From Halomonas urmiana (lineage in GTDB: Bacteria > Pseudomonadota > Gammaproteobacteria > Pseudomonadales > Halomonadaceae), in the NCBI RefSeq assembly GCF_005780185.1, contig NZ_VBUI01000002.1, forward strand, positions 62,001-126,000: a stretch of 64,000 nt of DNA. Reading direction: 5' to 3'. The notes below the pieces were generated by a model. The model saw only the letters and a list, made by a program, of their open reading frames with translations, was not told the origin of the DNA and searched no databases. A program made the position numbers and the translations under genes. This document shows positions 16,752 through 25,853 of the stretch, one piece after another. How positions within the stretch are numbered: the first letter of the stretch is position 1; every line of letters begins with the position of its first letter.

Positions 16752-18257
16752 ATGACCGTGATTCGCCAGGACGATCTGATCCAGAGCGTCGCCGATGCCC
16801 TGCAGTACATCTCCTACTACCATCCGAAGGACTTCATCGACGCCATGGCCGCGGCCTACGAGCGGGAGGAGAACCCGGCGGCCAAGGACGCGATCGCCCA
16901 GATCCTGATCAACTCACGGATGTGTGCCTTCGGCAAGCGCCCGATCTGTCAGGACACCGGCATCGTCACGGTCTTCGTGCATGTCGGCATGAACGTACGC
17001 TTCGAGGCCGACATGAGCCTCGACGACATGATCAACGAGGGCGTGCGTCGCGCCTATCAGCTACCGGATAACGTGCTGCGTGCCTCGGTGCTGGCCGATC
17101 CGGACGGCAAGCGCGCCAACACCCGCGACAACACCCCCGCGGTGATCCACCACAAGCTGGTGCCCGGCGACACCGTCGAGGTGCACGTGGCGGCCAAGGG
17201 CGGCGGCAGCGAGGCCAAGTCCAAGTTCGCCATGCTCAATCCCTCCGATAACGTGGTCGACTGGGTGATGGAGCAGCTGCCCAAGATGGGCGCCGGCTGG
17301 TGCCCGCCGGGCATGCTGGGCATCGGCATCGGCGGTACCGCCGAGAAGGCCATGCAGATCGCCAAGGAAGCGCTGCTCGATCCCATCGACATCCAGGACC
17401 TGCAGGCCCGCGGCCCCGCCAATCGGGCCGAGGAGCTGCGCCTGGAGCTGTTCGACAAGGTCAACCAGAGCGGCATCGGCGCCCAGGGGCTGGGTGGGCT
17501 GACCACGGTGCTCGACATCAAGGTCAAGGACTACCCAACCCACGCCGCCAACAAGCCGGTGGCGATCATCCCCAACTGCGCCGCCACCCGCCACGCGCAC
17601 TTCACCCTCGACGGCTCCGGCGCCGCGGCGCTGCCCGCGCCGACGCTCGAAGACTGGCCGGAGATCACCCGCGAGGCGGGCGACAACGTCAAGCGGGTCG
17701 ATCTGGACCGCGTGACGCCGGAGGAGGTCAAGACCTGGCAGCCCGGCGACACCCTGCTGCTCAACGGCAAGCTGCTCACCGGCCGCGACGCCGCCCACAA
17801 GCGCATGGTCGACATGATCGGCAAGGGCGAGCCGCTGCCCGTGGACATGCAGGGTCGCTTCATCTACTACGTGGGCCCGGTGGATCCGGTGCGCGACGAG
17901 GTGGTGGGACCGGCCGGCCCGACCACCGCCACGCGCATGGACAAGTTCACCCGCACGATGCTCGAGGAGACCGGGCTGCTGGGCATGGTCGGCAAGGCCG
18001 AGCGGGGCGAGGCGGCCATCGAGGCGATCCGTGACAACCAGGCGGTCTACCTGATGGCCGTGGGCGGCTCCGCCTACCTGGTCGCTCAGGCGATCAAGCA
18101 GGCCCGCGTGGTGGGCTTCGAGGACCTCGGCATGGAGGCGATCTACGAGTTTGAGGTCGAGGACATGCCGGTGACCGTGGCGGTCGATAGCCAGGGCACC
18201 TCGGTGCACCAGACAGGCCCCGCCAAGTGGAAGGAGATCATCGCCGAACGCGCCTGA
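16752..18257 (+). CDS. Class I (iron-sulfur) fumarate hydratase
   Basis: 501 residues. It hydrates fumarate to malate in the TCA cycle using an oxygen-sensitive [4Fe-4S] cluster. The N-terminal alpha domain contains CAFGKRPICQDTG (about 57-69) and the central part has MLGIGIGGTAEKAM; IIPNCAATRH (about 272-281) carries a further cysteine ligand. The C-terminal beta domain has GPTTATRMDKFT and AVGGSAYLVAQ, as in FumA/FumB. The start MTVIRQDDLIQS at 16752 aligns with the family; the extra ten codons from 16722 would run through the Shine-Dalgarno. It is monocistronic with a hairpin after it. Confidence 0.95.
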   Translation: MTVIRQDDLIQSVADALQYISYYHPKDFIDAMAAAYEREENPAAKDAIAQILINSRMCAFGKRPICQDTGIVTVFVHVGMNVRFEADMSLDDMINEGVRRAYQLPDNVLRASVLADPDGKRANTRDNTPAVIHHKLVPGDTVEVHVAAKGGGSEAKSKFAMLNPSDNVVDWVMEQLPKMGAGWCPPGMLGIGIGGTAEKAMQIAKEALLDPIDIQDLQARGPANRAEELRLELFDKVNQSGIGAQGLGGLTTVLDIKVKDYPTHAANKPVAIIPNCAATRHAHFTLDGSGAAALPAPTLEDWPEITREAGDNVKRVDLDRVTPEEVKTWQPGDTLLLNGKLLTGRDAAHKRMVDMIGKGEPLPVDMQGRFIYYVGPVDPVRDEVVGPAGPTTATRMDKFTRTMLEETGLLGMVGKAERGEAAIEAIRDNQAVYLMAVGGSAYLVAQAIKQARVVGFEDLGMEAIYEFEVEDMPVTVAVDSQGTSVHQTGPAKWKEIIAERA

Positions 18258-18275
18258 TTCCCCCCGCGTGCTCTC

Positions 18276-18303
18276 GACGGCCCCGCCAACTGGTGGGGCC
18301 GTC
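18276..18303 (+). terminator. Hairpin after fumarase
   Basis: GACGGCCCC and GGGGCCGTC form a 9-bp arm, extended by one wobble and two more pairs around a short loop. No clear T-run follows, so it may terminate weakly or protect the 3' end. Its core is nearly identical to the palindrome at 42984-43009. Confidence 0.6.
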
Positions 18304-18391
18304 GTCGTTGGGGGTATGCTGGGAGCATAGGTAACAGGACATTGTGTTTTCGGACGGCCACGCCGTCGTCCCACGGAACGGGGATCCGACC

Positions 18392-19834
18392 ATGACCTCC
18401 TGGCTGATCGGCCTGGCCATTTTCCTTGTGTACGTGCTGGGCATCCTTTCGGCCGTGCTAGCCCTGATGTCGGCACGCACCTCCCAAGGCGCCATCGCCT
18501 GGATCATCTCGCTTTTGACCATGCCCTACCTGGCGGTGCCGGCCTACTGGATCTTCGGCCGACCACGCTTCTATGGCTACGTGCTGGCCCGGGGCGAGCG
18601 TGACAGCGTGCTGCGCCGCCAGCTGCACCGCTATCGGGATCGCTTCGAACCCTACCTGTCATCCGCCAGCAATGCCGACATCCGCGCCGTGGAGCAGCTC
18701 GCCCTGATGCCGCTTACCCGGGGCAACCGGGCAGAACTGCTGGTCGACGGCGAGGCCACCTTCGAGAGCCTGTTTGCCGGCCTCGAGGCCGCCGAGGAGT
18801 ACATTCTCATCCAGTTCTTCATCGTGCGCGATGACGCCCTGGGCGTGGATCTCAAGCAGCGCCTGCAGCGCGCTGCCGAGCGGGGAGTGCGGGTCTGCTT
18901 TCTCTTCGATGAGATCGGCTCCCACAGCCTCCCCGAGCGCTACCTGCGCGATCTTCGCCAGGCCGGCGTCGAGGTGAGCGCCTTTCGCTCCTCCCGGGGG
19001 CTGAAGCATCGTTTCCAGCTCAACTTCCGCAATCACCGCAAGGTGCTGGTGGTGGACGGACGCGAGGGCTGGATCGGCGGCTTCAACGTCGGCACGGAAT
19101 ACCTGGGCGAGCACCCGCGCCTCGGCTACTGGCGCGACACCCATCTGAAGCTCAGCGGGCCCAGCGTGCTGGGCCTGCAGGAGGCCTTCTGGGAGGACTG
19201 GCATTGGGCCACCGGCGAGATGATCTCGCTCACCTGGACCCCCGTGCCCTATGCGGGCGATTCCCAGGATGGCGGCGAGGCCGAGAGCCAGAGCGTGGTG
19301 ATCGTGCCCTCGGGGCCGGCGGATCACCTGGAAACGGCGAGCCTGCTGGTGCAGCACGCGATCCACAGCGCTCATGAGCGGCTCTGGGTGACCAGCCCCT
19401 ACTTCGTGCCCGACCAGGGCGTGCAGGACGCCCTGCGCCTGGCGGCGATGCGCGGGGTGGACGTGAGGATCATGATGCCCGAGCGTCCCGACCACCTGCT
19501 GGTCTTCCTCTCGGCGTTCTCCTTCCTGCCCGACATGCTGCGCGCCGGCGTCAAGGTCTACCGTTACCAGCCAGGATTCCTGCACCAGAAGGTGATGCTG
19601 ATCGACGACGTCGCCGCCAGCGTCGGCACGGTGAACCTCGACAACCGCTCGTTTCGCCTCAACTTCGAGATCACCGCCGTGGTGCCCGATCGGCGCTTCG
19701 CCGCCGAGGTATGCCAGATGCTCGAGCGCGACTTCAGCGACTGCCGGTGCGTCTCCCTGGAGGAGCTGACCCGTCGGCCGCTGTGGCGCAAGCTGCTCTC
19801 CCGGGCGGCCTACCTGCTCTCGCCGATCCAGTGA
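18392..19834 (+). CDS. cls: Cardiolipin synthase (ClsA type)
   Basis: 480-residue inner-membrane phospholipase D superfamily enzyme that joins two phosphatidylglycerols to cardiolipin. Two N-terminal membrane spans (about 3-25 and 35-55) are followed by two HKD motifs: HRKVLVVDGREGWIGGFN at about 215-232 and HQKVMLIDDVAASVGTVNLD at about 395-414. The start at 18392 (MTSWLIGLAIF) begins directly with the first membrane helix and has GGGGA ahead of it. Cardiolipin content often rises with salinity, which suits a halophile. It is monocistronic. Confidence 0.95.
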   Translation: MTSWLIGLAIFLVYVLGILSAVLALMSARTSQGAIAWIISLLTMPYLAVPAYWIFGRPRFYGYVLARGERDSVLRRQLHRYRDRFEPYLSSASNADIRAVEQLALMPLTRGNRAELLVDGEATFESLFAGLEAAEEYILIQFFIVRDDALGVDLKQRLQRAAERGVRVCFLFDEIGSHSLPERYLRDLRQAGVEVSAFRSSRGLKHRFQLNFRNHRKVLVVDGREGWIGGFNVGTEYLGEHPRLGYWRDTHLKLSGPSVLGLQEAFWEDWHWATGEMISLTWTPVPYAGDSQDGGEAESQSVVIVPSGPADHLETASLLVQHAIHSAHERLWVTSPYFVPDQGVQDALRLAAMRGVDVRIMMPERPDHLLVFLSAFSFLPDMLRAGVKVYRYQPGFLHQKVMLIDDVAASVGTVNLDNRSFRLNFEITAVVPDRRFAAEVCQMLERDFSDCRCVSLEELTRRPLWRKLLSRAAYLLSPIQ

Positions 19835-19928
19835 GGCGGCTTGGGTCGCGCTCCCGGCTGGGGTACATTAGCGTGCTTCGAAAGCTCCCCGCCGGGGGGC
19901 AGGCATTCCGATATCCTGGGGAGTCCTG

Positions 19929-20846
19929 GTGAACCTCGAGACCAAATGGCTGGAAGACTTCGTCGCCCTGGCCAGCACGCGCAGCTTCTCGGGCTCGGCC
20001 CGTCAGCGGCACGTCACCCAGCCGGCCTTCAGTCGACGCATCCGCTCCCTGGAGCAGGCGGTGGGCGTGACCCTGGTCGACCGCTCCACCACGCCGGTGG
20101 ACCTGACCCCGGAAGGCCAACTGTTCCTGGTCACCGCACGCAACATCGTCGAGCAGCTCAACGAGAGCCTCGGCCACCTGCGTGGCCTGGCCATGGCCAA
20201 CGAGGCGCTGGACATCGTCGCCGCTCACTCCCTGGCCTTGAGCTTCTACCCTCAGTGGATCTCCCGCCTGCAGCAGGGTCTCGGTGAGCTACCGACGCGG
20301 CTGGTCGCCATGAACGTGGGCGATGCGATCCACGTACTGCGCGAGGGCAATTGTGACCTGATGCTGGCCTATTATGACCCCTATGCCAGCATGCAGCTGG
20401 ATGCCGAGGTCTTTCCCTCCTTCTCCATCGGCCAGGTGAAGATGCTGCCCGTCTGCCTGCCCGACGAACAGGGCAAGCCGCGCTTCACCCTCGAGGGCCA
20501 GGAATCGATTCCCTTCCTGGCCTATACCCAGGGCGCCTTCCTGGGGCGCAGCGTGCGCATGCTGCTCAAGAACGACCCGGTACGCATGCGCCTGCGCACC
20601 GTCTACGAGACCGCCATGGCCGAAGGCCTCAAGGGCATGGTGATGCAGGGCATGGGCATGGCCTGGATCCCCGACTTCTGCATTCGCCAGGAGCTCAAGG
20701 ATAGCCGCCTGGTGCGCGCCGGTGGCGAGCAGTGGGACGTGCCGCTGGAGATCCGTCTCTACCGCTGCTCGCTGGTGCACAAACCCGGCGTCGAGAAGCT
20801 GTGGCGGCAGATGATGAAGTTGCCGCGGGACTTCCTTCAGGCCTGA
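19929..20846 (+). CDS. LysR-family regulator, HypT-like
   Basis: 305 residues. The N-terminal winged helix-turn-helix includes FSGSARQRHVTQPAFSRRIR (about 21-40), and the rest is a substrate-binding-type effector domain. N terminus (ETKWLEDFVALA), IVAAHSLAL, VLREGNCD and MAWIPDFCIRQEL all resemble the E. coli hypochlorite-responsive HypT as I remember it. The start is a GTG at 19929, giving the expected MNLETKW. No divergent partner lies beside it, so a target cannot be guessed from context. A second member of the same subgroup is at 53419-54345. Confidence 0.87.
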   Translation: MNLETKWLEDFVALASTRSFSGSARQRHVTQPAFSRRIRSLEQAVGVTLVDRSTTPVDLTPEGQLFLVTARNIVEQLNESLGHLRGLAMANEALDIVAAHSLALSFYPQWISRLQQGLGELPTRLVAMNVGDAIHVLREGNCDLMLAYYDPYASMQLDAEVFPSFSIGQVKMLPVCLPDEQGKPRFTLEGQESIPFLAYTQGAFLGRSVRMLLKNDPVRMRLRTVYETAMAEGLKGMVMQGMGMAWIPDFCIRQELKDSRLVRAGGEQWDVPLEIRLYRCSLVHKPGVEKLWRQMMKLPRDFLQA

Positions 20847-20896
20847 AAGCCCACCCCCCGACCTTTTTAGATGGCTACTCGGCTCGCCGACGACTC

Positions 20897-21985
20897 TCAG
20901 CGCCCTCCGAAGTCGGCGGGCAGCCCCAGGAAGTCCTGGATGATGAAGAAGTGATCCTCGAACAGGCTCTCCGGGTCGAGGTCGGCAAGCGGTACCCAGC
21001 GGGCGTGGTCGCCGCCCTTGACCGGCTTGAGCTGGGGCAGCTGCTGCTCGGGGCGCAGGGCGAAATAGAAGGCCTCGGCCAGGGTCCGGCCACGCCAGCT
21101 GCGGTGCGGTTCGTCGAACAGGCGCTGGCCGCGCAGTGAGCCCTTCAGTACCGCCTCCGGCACCTTGAGGCGCACGCGTTCGCGAAGCTCTCTCAGGCAG
21201 GCGTCCATCAGCCGCTCATGGGGGCTGATGAAGCCGCCGGGCAGCGCATAGAGGCCCTTGCCCGGCGCAGCGGTGCGTCGCACCAGTAGCACATGGCCGG
21301 ACTGCACGACCACGGCATTGACGGTGACGAAGATGGGCGGGTAGGGGGCCTGGGCCCAGGCCTGGCGATACTGATCGAGCAGGTGTTGCTCCTCGACCAG
21401 CTGGCCGTAGGTCGCCTCGTCGAGGAAGGTGCGGATCCGCGCCGCCACGCCGGGGGGCAGGTCGTGGGCCGCGTGGGTACTCAGGTAGTCCTCCGCCGAC
21501 GCGGCCGAGCGGAACAGCCGGTCGCGGATCCGACTGGCCGAGATGCCCTCCACCAGCGGCACGCTCACCGATTCCCACTGCGGAAACAGCGCCAGGTAGT
21601 AGCTGGACTGGCCACGACTGGCGCCGATCAGGCCGATGCGCGGGAGTCGCGCGTGCTCGGGGCTGGCGATGTCGCGCACCTTGCGCTGCACGTCGCGCAC
21701 CCAGACATCGTTGTTGTAGAGGGCGTCGAGCAGCGGCACGACCTTCAGGCGAGCATTCTCCTCCTCCTCGAAGGCGCTGCGCAGCATGCGCAGCCGCTCC
21801 TCGTAGCGCCAGGGGTTGCGCAGCGAGCGCGCCTGCCAGGCGGAGCCCACCAGCACGATGACCTGGCGAGCCTGGCGCAGCGCCTCGCGAATCACCGCCA
21901 GGTGCCCCAGGTGGGGCGGCTGGAAGCGGCCGATGAACACCAGACAGTCGAAGTCGGCAGCGCTGTCGTCCGGTCGTGCGGTCAT
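20897..21985 (-). CDS. nadM: Bifunctional NMN adenylyltransferase/Nudix protein (NadM-Nudix type)
   Basis: 362 residues in two domains. The N-terminal nucleotidyltransferase (about 10-185) has FIGRFQPPHLGHL with the HxGH site and ISASRIRDR (ISxSxxR). The C-terminal Nudix domain (about 225-350) has the box GGFISPHERLMDACLRELRE. Known relatives make NAD from NMN and hydrolyse ADP-ribose. The Nudix box departs from GX5EX7REUXEEXGU: the end reads RELRERVRL, so the second Glu of EE is Arg and the Gly is Arg. Hydrolase activity may be weakened or lost. The start is ATG 21985 with GGAG upstream. Confidence 0.88.
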   Translation of the reverse strand: MTARPDDSAADFDCLVFIGRFQPPHLGHLAVIREALRQARQVIVLVGSAWQARSLRNPWRYEERLRMLRSAFEEEENARLKVVPLLDALYNNDVWVRDVQRKVRDIASPEHARLPRIGLIGASRGQSSYYLALFPQWESVSVPLVEGISASRIRDRLFRSAASAEDYLSTHAAHDLPPGVAARIRTFLDEATYGQLVEEQHLLDQYRQAWAQAPYPPIFVTVNAVVVQSGHVLLVRRTAAPGKGLYALPGGFISPHERLMDACLRELRERVRLKVPEAVLKGSLRGQRLFDEPHRSWRGRTLAEAFYFALRPEQQLPQLKPVKGGDHARWVPLADLDPESLFEDHFFIIQDFLGLPADFGGR

Positions 21986-22128
21986 GAAGGCTCCAGGCGG
22001 GCGGGGCGGATGGGGTGCGGCGGGGCCATTATGGTCAGCCCCGCGTATCGCTGCAATCGCCCCGCTCCTCGGCGAGGCGGTGTCCATTCGGTTATGCTGA
22101 AACAAACGACACAAGCGCGGGGAACCCA

Positions 22129-23073
22129 GTGATCAAGCCAAACGTGACGAGGATCCGGCAAGCGATACTCTTCTGGTGGAACGTGGTGCAGGACGCCGTC
22201 AGGCTCTGGCTGGAACGCAATGCCTTCAGCTACGCCGGGTCGCTGGCCTTCTACACCCTCTTCTCGCTGGCCCCCACGATGATCATCGCGGTCACGGTGA
22301 TCGGCGTGGTGCTCGGCGAGGAGGCCGCCCAAGGCCAGATCGTCGCCCAGCTGCAGAGCACCATGGGCCATGACACCGCCGCCGCCATCGAGCAGGCGGT
22401 CGCCCAGTCGAGGATTCAGGAGTCCGGCCTCTTGCCGACGCTGCTCGGGGTCGGGGCGCTGCTGGTCGGTGCGACCACCGTCTTCGCCCAGATGCAGTTC
22501 TCGCTCAACACCCTCTGGGGCGTCACGGCGCGGCCCAGCAGCAACAGCGCGCTCAAGTTTATCCAGAATCGCCTGCTGTCGCTGGCCGTGGTGCTGGCCA
22601 TCGGCTTCATCCTGCTGGTCTCGCTGGTACTCGGCGTGGTGGTGCGCGCCGTGCTCCAGGCGGGGGACGACCTCTTGCCCTATGTGGGGATGCTGACCAG
22701 CGCCGCCGAGTTCCTGGTGTCGCTGGCGGTGATCGCCGCGCTCTTCGCCACCATCTTCAAGGTGCTGCCGGACGTGGTGCTGCGCTGGCAGGACGTGCTG
22801 GTCGGCGCCGTGGTCACCGCGGTGCTGTTCGCCATCGGCCGCTGGGGCATCGCCATCTACCTGGCCTATACGGCCACGGCCTCCACCTACGGCGCGGCGG
22901 GCTCGGTGGTGATGATCCTGCTGTGGGTCTATTACAGCTCGCTGATCCTGCTGTTCGGGGCCGCCTTCACCAAGTGCCACCTGCTGGCCCGGGGGCAGAC
23001 CGTGGTGCCGCGCAATTCCGCGGTGCTGGTGCGCCATGAGCTGCTCGAGCGACACGAGCTCATCGAGCCCTGA
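22129..23073 (+). CDS. YihY/BrkB family inner-membrane protein
   Basis: 314 residues with about six membrane helices. YihY marks are AFSYAGSLAFYTLFSLAPTM in the first helix region, TTVFAQMQFSLNTLWGV in the middle, and ASTYGAAGSVVMILLWVYYS followed by LLFGAAFT near the end. The family was once called RNase BN by mistake; its real role is unknown, possibly transport. The start is GTG 22129 behind GGGGA; in-frame codons further upstream lie in the nadM promoter region. It is divergent from nadM and convergent with leucine dehydrogenase. Confidence 0.88.
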   Translation: MIKPNVTRIRQAILFWWNVVQDAVRLWLERNAFSYAGSLAFYTLFSLAPTMIIAVTVIGVVLGEEAAQGQIVAQLQSTMGHDTAAAIEQAVAQSRIQESGLLPTLLGVGALLVGATTVFAQMQFSLNTLWGVTARPSSNSALKFIQNRLLSLAVVLAIGFILLVSLVLGVVVRAVLQAGDDLLPYVGMLTSAAEFLVSLAVIAALFATIFKVLPDVVLRWQDVLVGAVVTAVLFAIGRWGIAIYLAYTATASTYGAAGSVVMILLWVYYSSLILLFGAAFTKCHLLARGQTVVPRNSAVLVRHELLERHELIEP

Positions 23074-23120
23074 CGGCGCAGATACAGAGCACCGAGACAG
23101 ACGAAAGGAAGTCGAACGAC

Positions 23121-23144
23121 GAAGGCCGGCAATCGCCGGCCTTC
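23121..23144. terminator. Convergent terminator hairpin
   Basis: GAAGGCCGGC-AATC-GCCGGCCTTC is a perfect 10-bp stem with a 4-nt loop, placed between the convergent YihY and leucine dehydrogenase genes. It can serve both strands. Confidence 0.75.
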
Positions 23145-23190
23145 TGCGTCGGGCCACGTGCTGACCCCGTCCTGATGCGCTCCTCGAGAC

Positions 23191-24237
23191 TCAGCCGGCG
23201 GGGCGGAAGCGCTCCCGGGCCAGGTCGTCGGCGACGATGGCCGGACTCTGCCCCTCGCGCTCGGCCCGCGCGAAGATCTCGCCGAGGGTGGCGCCGATGC
23301 CCTCGATATGCGCCATCACGGCCTCACGCGAGTAGTCGTCGCGCCGCTGCCAGGCGATCTCGATCACGCCGCCGGCGTTGGCCACGTAGTCCGGGGTGTA
23401 GAGGATGCCGCGGGCCTGCAGGCGCTGGGCCATCTCGGGGGTGGCCAGCTGGTTGTTGGCCGCGCCGCAGACCACCGTCGCCTGCAAGCGCTCGACCACC
23501 TCGGCGGAGAGGGCGGCGCCCAGGGCACAGGGGGCGAAGACGTCGACCTCGGCATCGACGATCGCCCCCGGCGCCACGGTCTCGGCGCCGAGCTCCTCGG
23601 CGAGATGGGCGAGAGCGGCGGTATCGACGTCGGTCAGCACCAGCCGGGCCCCCGCCGCGTGCAGGTGGCGGGCCAGGTGGGCGCCGACGTGACCGACGCC
23701 CTGCACGGCGACGCGCAGGCCGGTGAGGTCGTCACGCCCCAGGCGATGACGCACGGCGCTTCTCAGCGCGCAGTAAACGCCCCAGGCCGTGAAGGGCGAG
23801 GGGTCGCCGGAGGCCTGACCGTGGCGGGGCAGGCCGCCCACGTGCTCGGTGGCCTCGGCGATCAGGCGCATGTCGTCCTCGCCGGAGCCCGAGTCCTCGG
23901 CGGTGATGTAGGCGCCGCCCAGGGAGTCCACCAGGCGGCCCATGGCGCGCAGCAGTTCGGGGGTCTTGTGTCGGCGAGGATCGGCGATGATCACCGCCTT
24001 GCCGCCGCCCAGCGGCAGGTCGGCCAGCGCCGACTTGTAGCTCATGCCGCGGGAGAGGCGCAGCACGTCGGTGAGGGCCTCGGCGTCGCTTGCATAGGGG
24101 AAGATGCGCAGGCCGCCCAGGGCGGGGCCGCGGGTGGTGTCGTGGATGGCGATGATGGCGCGCAGGCCGCTCGCCTCGTCGCTGCCGAAGACGATCCGCT
24201 GGTGGTGATCGAACTCGGGGTGGTCGAAGACCGGCAT
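23191..24237 (-). CDS. Leucine dehydrogenase (Glu/Leu/Phe/Val dehydrogenase family)
   Basis: 348 residues, the length typical of NAD-dependent leucine/valine dehydrogenases rather than the longer glutamate dehydrogenases. The catalytic Lys is in ADLPLGGGKAVI (about 72-83), preceded by GGLRIFPYAS and GMSYKSALA. The nucleotide site is VAVQGVGHVGAHLARHL (about 178-194), and ANNQL and YVANAGGVIE follow. It deaminates branched-chain amino acids reversibly. The ATG at 24237 has GAGGGAG upstream. It is a single gene, divergent from acylphosphatase. Confidence 0.9.
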   Translation of the reverse strand: MPVFDHPEFDHHQRIVFGSDEASGLRAIIAIHDTTRGPALGGLRIFPYASDAEALTDVLRLSRGMSYKSALADLPLGGGKAVIIADPRRHKTPELLRAMGRLVDSLGGAYITAEDSGSGEDDMRLIAEATEHVGGLPRHGQASGDPSPFTAWGVYCALRSAVRHRLGRDDLTGLRVAVQGVGHVGAHLARHLHAAGARLVLTDVDTAALAHLAEELGAETVAPGAIVDAEVDVFAPCALGAALSAEVVERLQATVVCGAANNQLATPEMAQRLQARGILYTPDYVANAGGVIEIAWQRRDDYSREAVMAHIEGIGATLGEIFARAEREGQSPAIVADDLARERFRPAG

Positions 24238-24511
24238 GACGGTACTCCCTCGTGAGGATGATTGTTGTGGTGATGGCTGCCCGGGTAGGGCGATCCTCGG
24301 CCGCGGTCGGCTTGTGGCCGAAAGGCGTCCGGGGATACCCCTAAGCCTAGGGCATCGGCCTCGGGACGGGAAGTGGCCAGGCGCGGGAGAGAGGCGGGAG
24401 CGAGACGGATACGGTGGAGGAGAGCGCGGGGGGCGCGCAGAGGGCTGGCCGCGACGACAGCCGGGCTGGTAGAAAGGAGGGAATTCCCATCGCGACCATC
24501 AGGAGACGACC
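24238..24511. other. Divergent intergenic region, no gene seen
   Basis: This 274-bp gap lies between leucine dehydrogenase (minus) and acylphosphatase (plus). Short open frames cross it but none has a ribosome binding site plus family likeness. A GGGAATTCCC palindrome lies near 24479-24488, about 24 bp before the acylphosphatase ATG, and AGGAG precedes that gene. No clear promoter hexamers were identified. Confidence 0.4.
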
Positions 24512-24784
24512 ATGGACACGTGCTGCGCAAAGGCGCTGGTGACCGGCAAGGTGCAGGGGGTCTGGTACCGCGGGGCGGCCCAGGAGCAGGCCCTCAAGGC
24601 CGGGATCACCGGCCATGCGATCAACCTGCCGGATGGCCGGGTGGAGGTGTTGATGTGCGGTGAGCGCGAGGCAGTCAAGCGACTCGCCGAGTGGCTATGG
24701 AAGGGGCCCGACGGGGCCCGGGTCACCCACGTGGAGTTCGAGGTGATCGAGACGCATGCCCCGGACGACTTCCACACCGGCTAG
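24512..24784 (+). CDS. acyP: Acylphosphatase
   Basis: 90 residues, the normal size. It hydrolyses carboxyl-phosphate bonds such as acetyl phosphate. The phosphate-binding loop and catalytic Arg are in GKVQGVWYRGAAQEQA (about 12-27), and the catalytic Asn is in GHAINLPDGRVEVL (about 34-47), where the more common R-N pair reads I-N. AGGAG lies ahead of the ATG. It is monocistronic. Confidence 0.93.
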   Translation: MDTCCAKALVTGKVQGVWYRGAAQEQALKAGITGHAINLPDGRVEVLMCGEREAVKRLAEWLWKGPDGARVTHVEFEVIETHAPDDFHTG

Positions 24785-24879
24785 GCCGGCCATCCCCTCG
24801 GCGACGAACGCGGGCTCGCGGGGAAAGCGAGCCCGGTGGTGCAGGACGCCGCACCCCGGCGGCCGCCGGGGCGCGGGGC

Positions 24880-25821
24880 TCAGGCCAGGGTATCGGCGAT
24901 CCAGTCGCTGACGGCCGCGCCGTCGACGCCCAGGCAGACCTCCACCCGCGGCGTGCGCGACCAGCGCGCCTCGATGAAGCCGCGCCCCTCGGGGGCGAAG
25001 ATGGTCTGCCCCTCGGCGTCGCCGTCGGTCGCCACGGTCAGGTGGCCACGCGCCGTGGTGAAGAGCTCCGGGCACAGCAGCCAGGCCAGGGCACAGCTGT
25101 CGTGGGGGCAGCAGCCGTCGATGCCCAGCGCCTCGCGGTAGAAGTCCCGGTAGAAAGCGAAGCTTCCCGCCAGCACCTTGCCAAGCTCCCCCTGGCCCGC
25201 CTCGATGCGCGCCATGTGGGCATCGGTCAGCACGCAGCGATGGGTGACGTCCAGGCCGACCAGCGTCAGCGGCCAGCCGGCGGTCAGCACCCGAGCCGCG
25301 GCGTCCGGGTCGTTGAACATGTTGGCCTCCGCCACCGGGCTGACGTTGCCGCCCTCGCGGATCGAGCCACCCATGATCACCACGCGCTTCACCCGGACGA
25401 TGATGCCCGGGTCGAGCTGCAGGGCGGCGGCCAGGTTGCCCACCGGGCCGACGGCGACCAGCGTGACCTCGTCGGGCCGGGCCTTCACGGTGTCGACGAT
25501 GAACTGCGCGGCGCTCACGCCCTCGGCCCGGCCCGTGACCGGCGGCAGGGCGATGTCGCCCAGGCCGTTGGTGCCGTGGATGTGGGCCGGCGGCGGATGG
25601 CGCTCCTTGACCATCGGCCCCGCCGCCCCCTGGGCGACGGGGATCTCCCGCCCGGCCAGCTGGGCCAGCAGCAGGGCGTTGTGGGTGGCCGTCTCCACGT
25701 CGACGTTGCCGTAGGTGGTGGTCATGCCCAGCAGCTCGATCTCGGGATGGCGCAGGGCGATGGCGATGGCCTGGGCGTCGTCGACGCCCGGGTCGGTATC
25801 GAAGATGATCGGATGCGTCAC
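24880..25821 (-). CDS. Inosine-uridine preferring nucleoside hydrolase
   Basis: 313 residues. The calcium-binding N-terminal motif IIFDTDPGVDDAQAI (about 5-19) identifies the nucleoside hydrolase family, and VALVAVGPVGNLAAA-type and IMGGSIREGGN segments follow. It splits ribonucleosides into ribose and base. It is the third gene of a minus-strand operon after ribokinase (32-bp gap), so the released ribose can be phosphorylated at once. The exact base preference (RihA, RihB or RihC type) cannot be read from sequence alone. Confidence 0.92.
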   Translation of the reverse strand: MTHPIIFDTDPGVDDAQAIAIALRHPEIELLGMTTTYGNVDVETATHNALLLAQLAGREIPVAQGAAGPMVKERHPPPAHIHGTNGLGDIALPPVTGRAEGVSAAQFIVDTVKARPDEVTLVAVGPVGNLAAALQLDPGIIVRVKRVVIMGGSIREGGNVSPVAEANMFNDPDAAARVLTAGWPLTLVGLDVTHRCVLTDAHMARIEAGQGELGKVLAGSFAFYRDFYREALGIDGCCPHDSCALAWLLCPELFTTARGHLTVATDGDAEGQTIFAPEGRGFIEARWSRTPRVEVCLGVDGAAVSDWIADTLA

Positions 25822-25853
25822 GGTGGGGCTCCTTTCCTTTTTGGACGGACGGA

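Noticed and set aside
16528-16755. 75-codon frame ahead of fumarase
   Set aside because: It spans the predicted promoter and ribosome binding site and resembles no known leader peptide.
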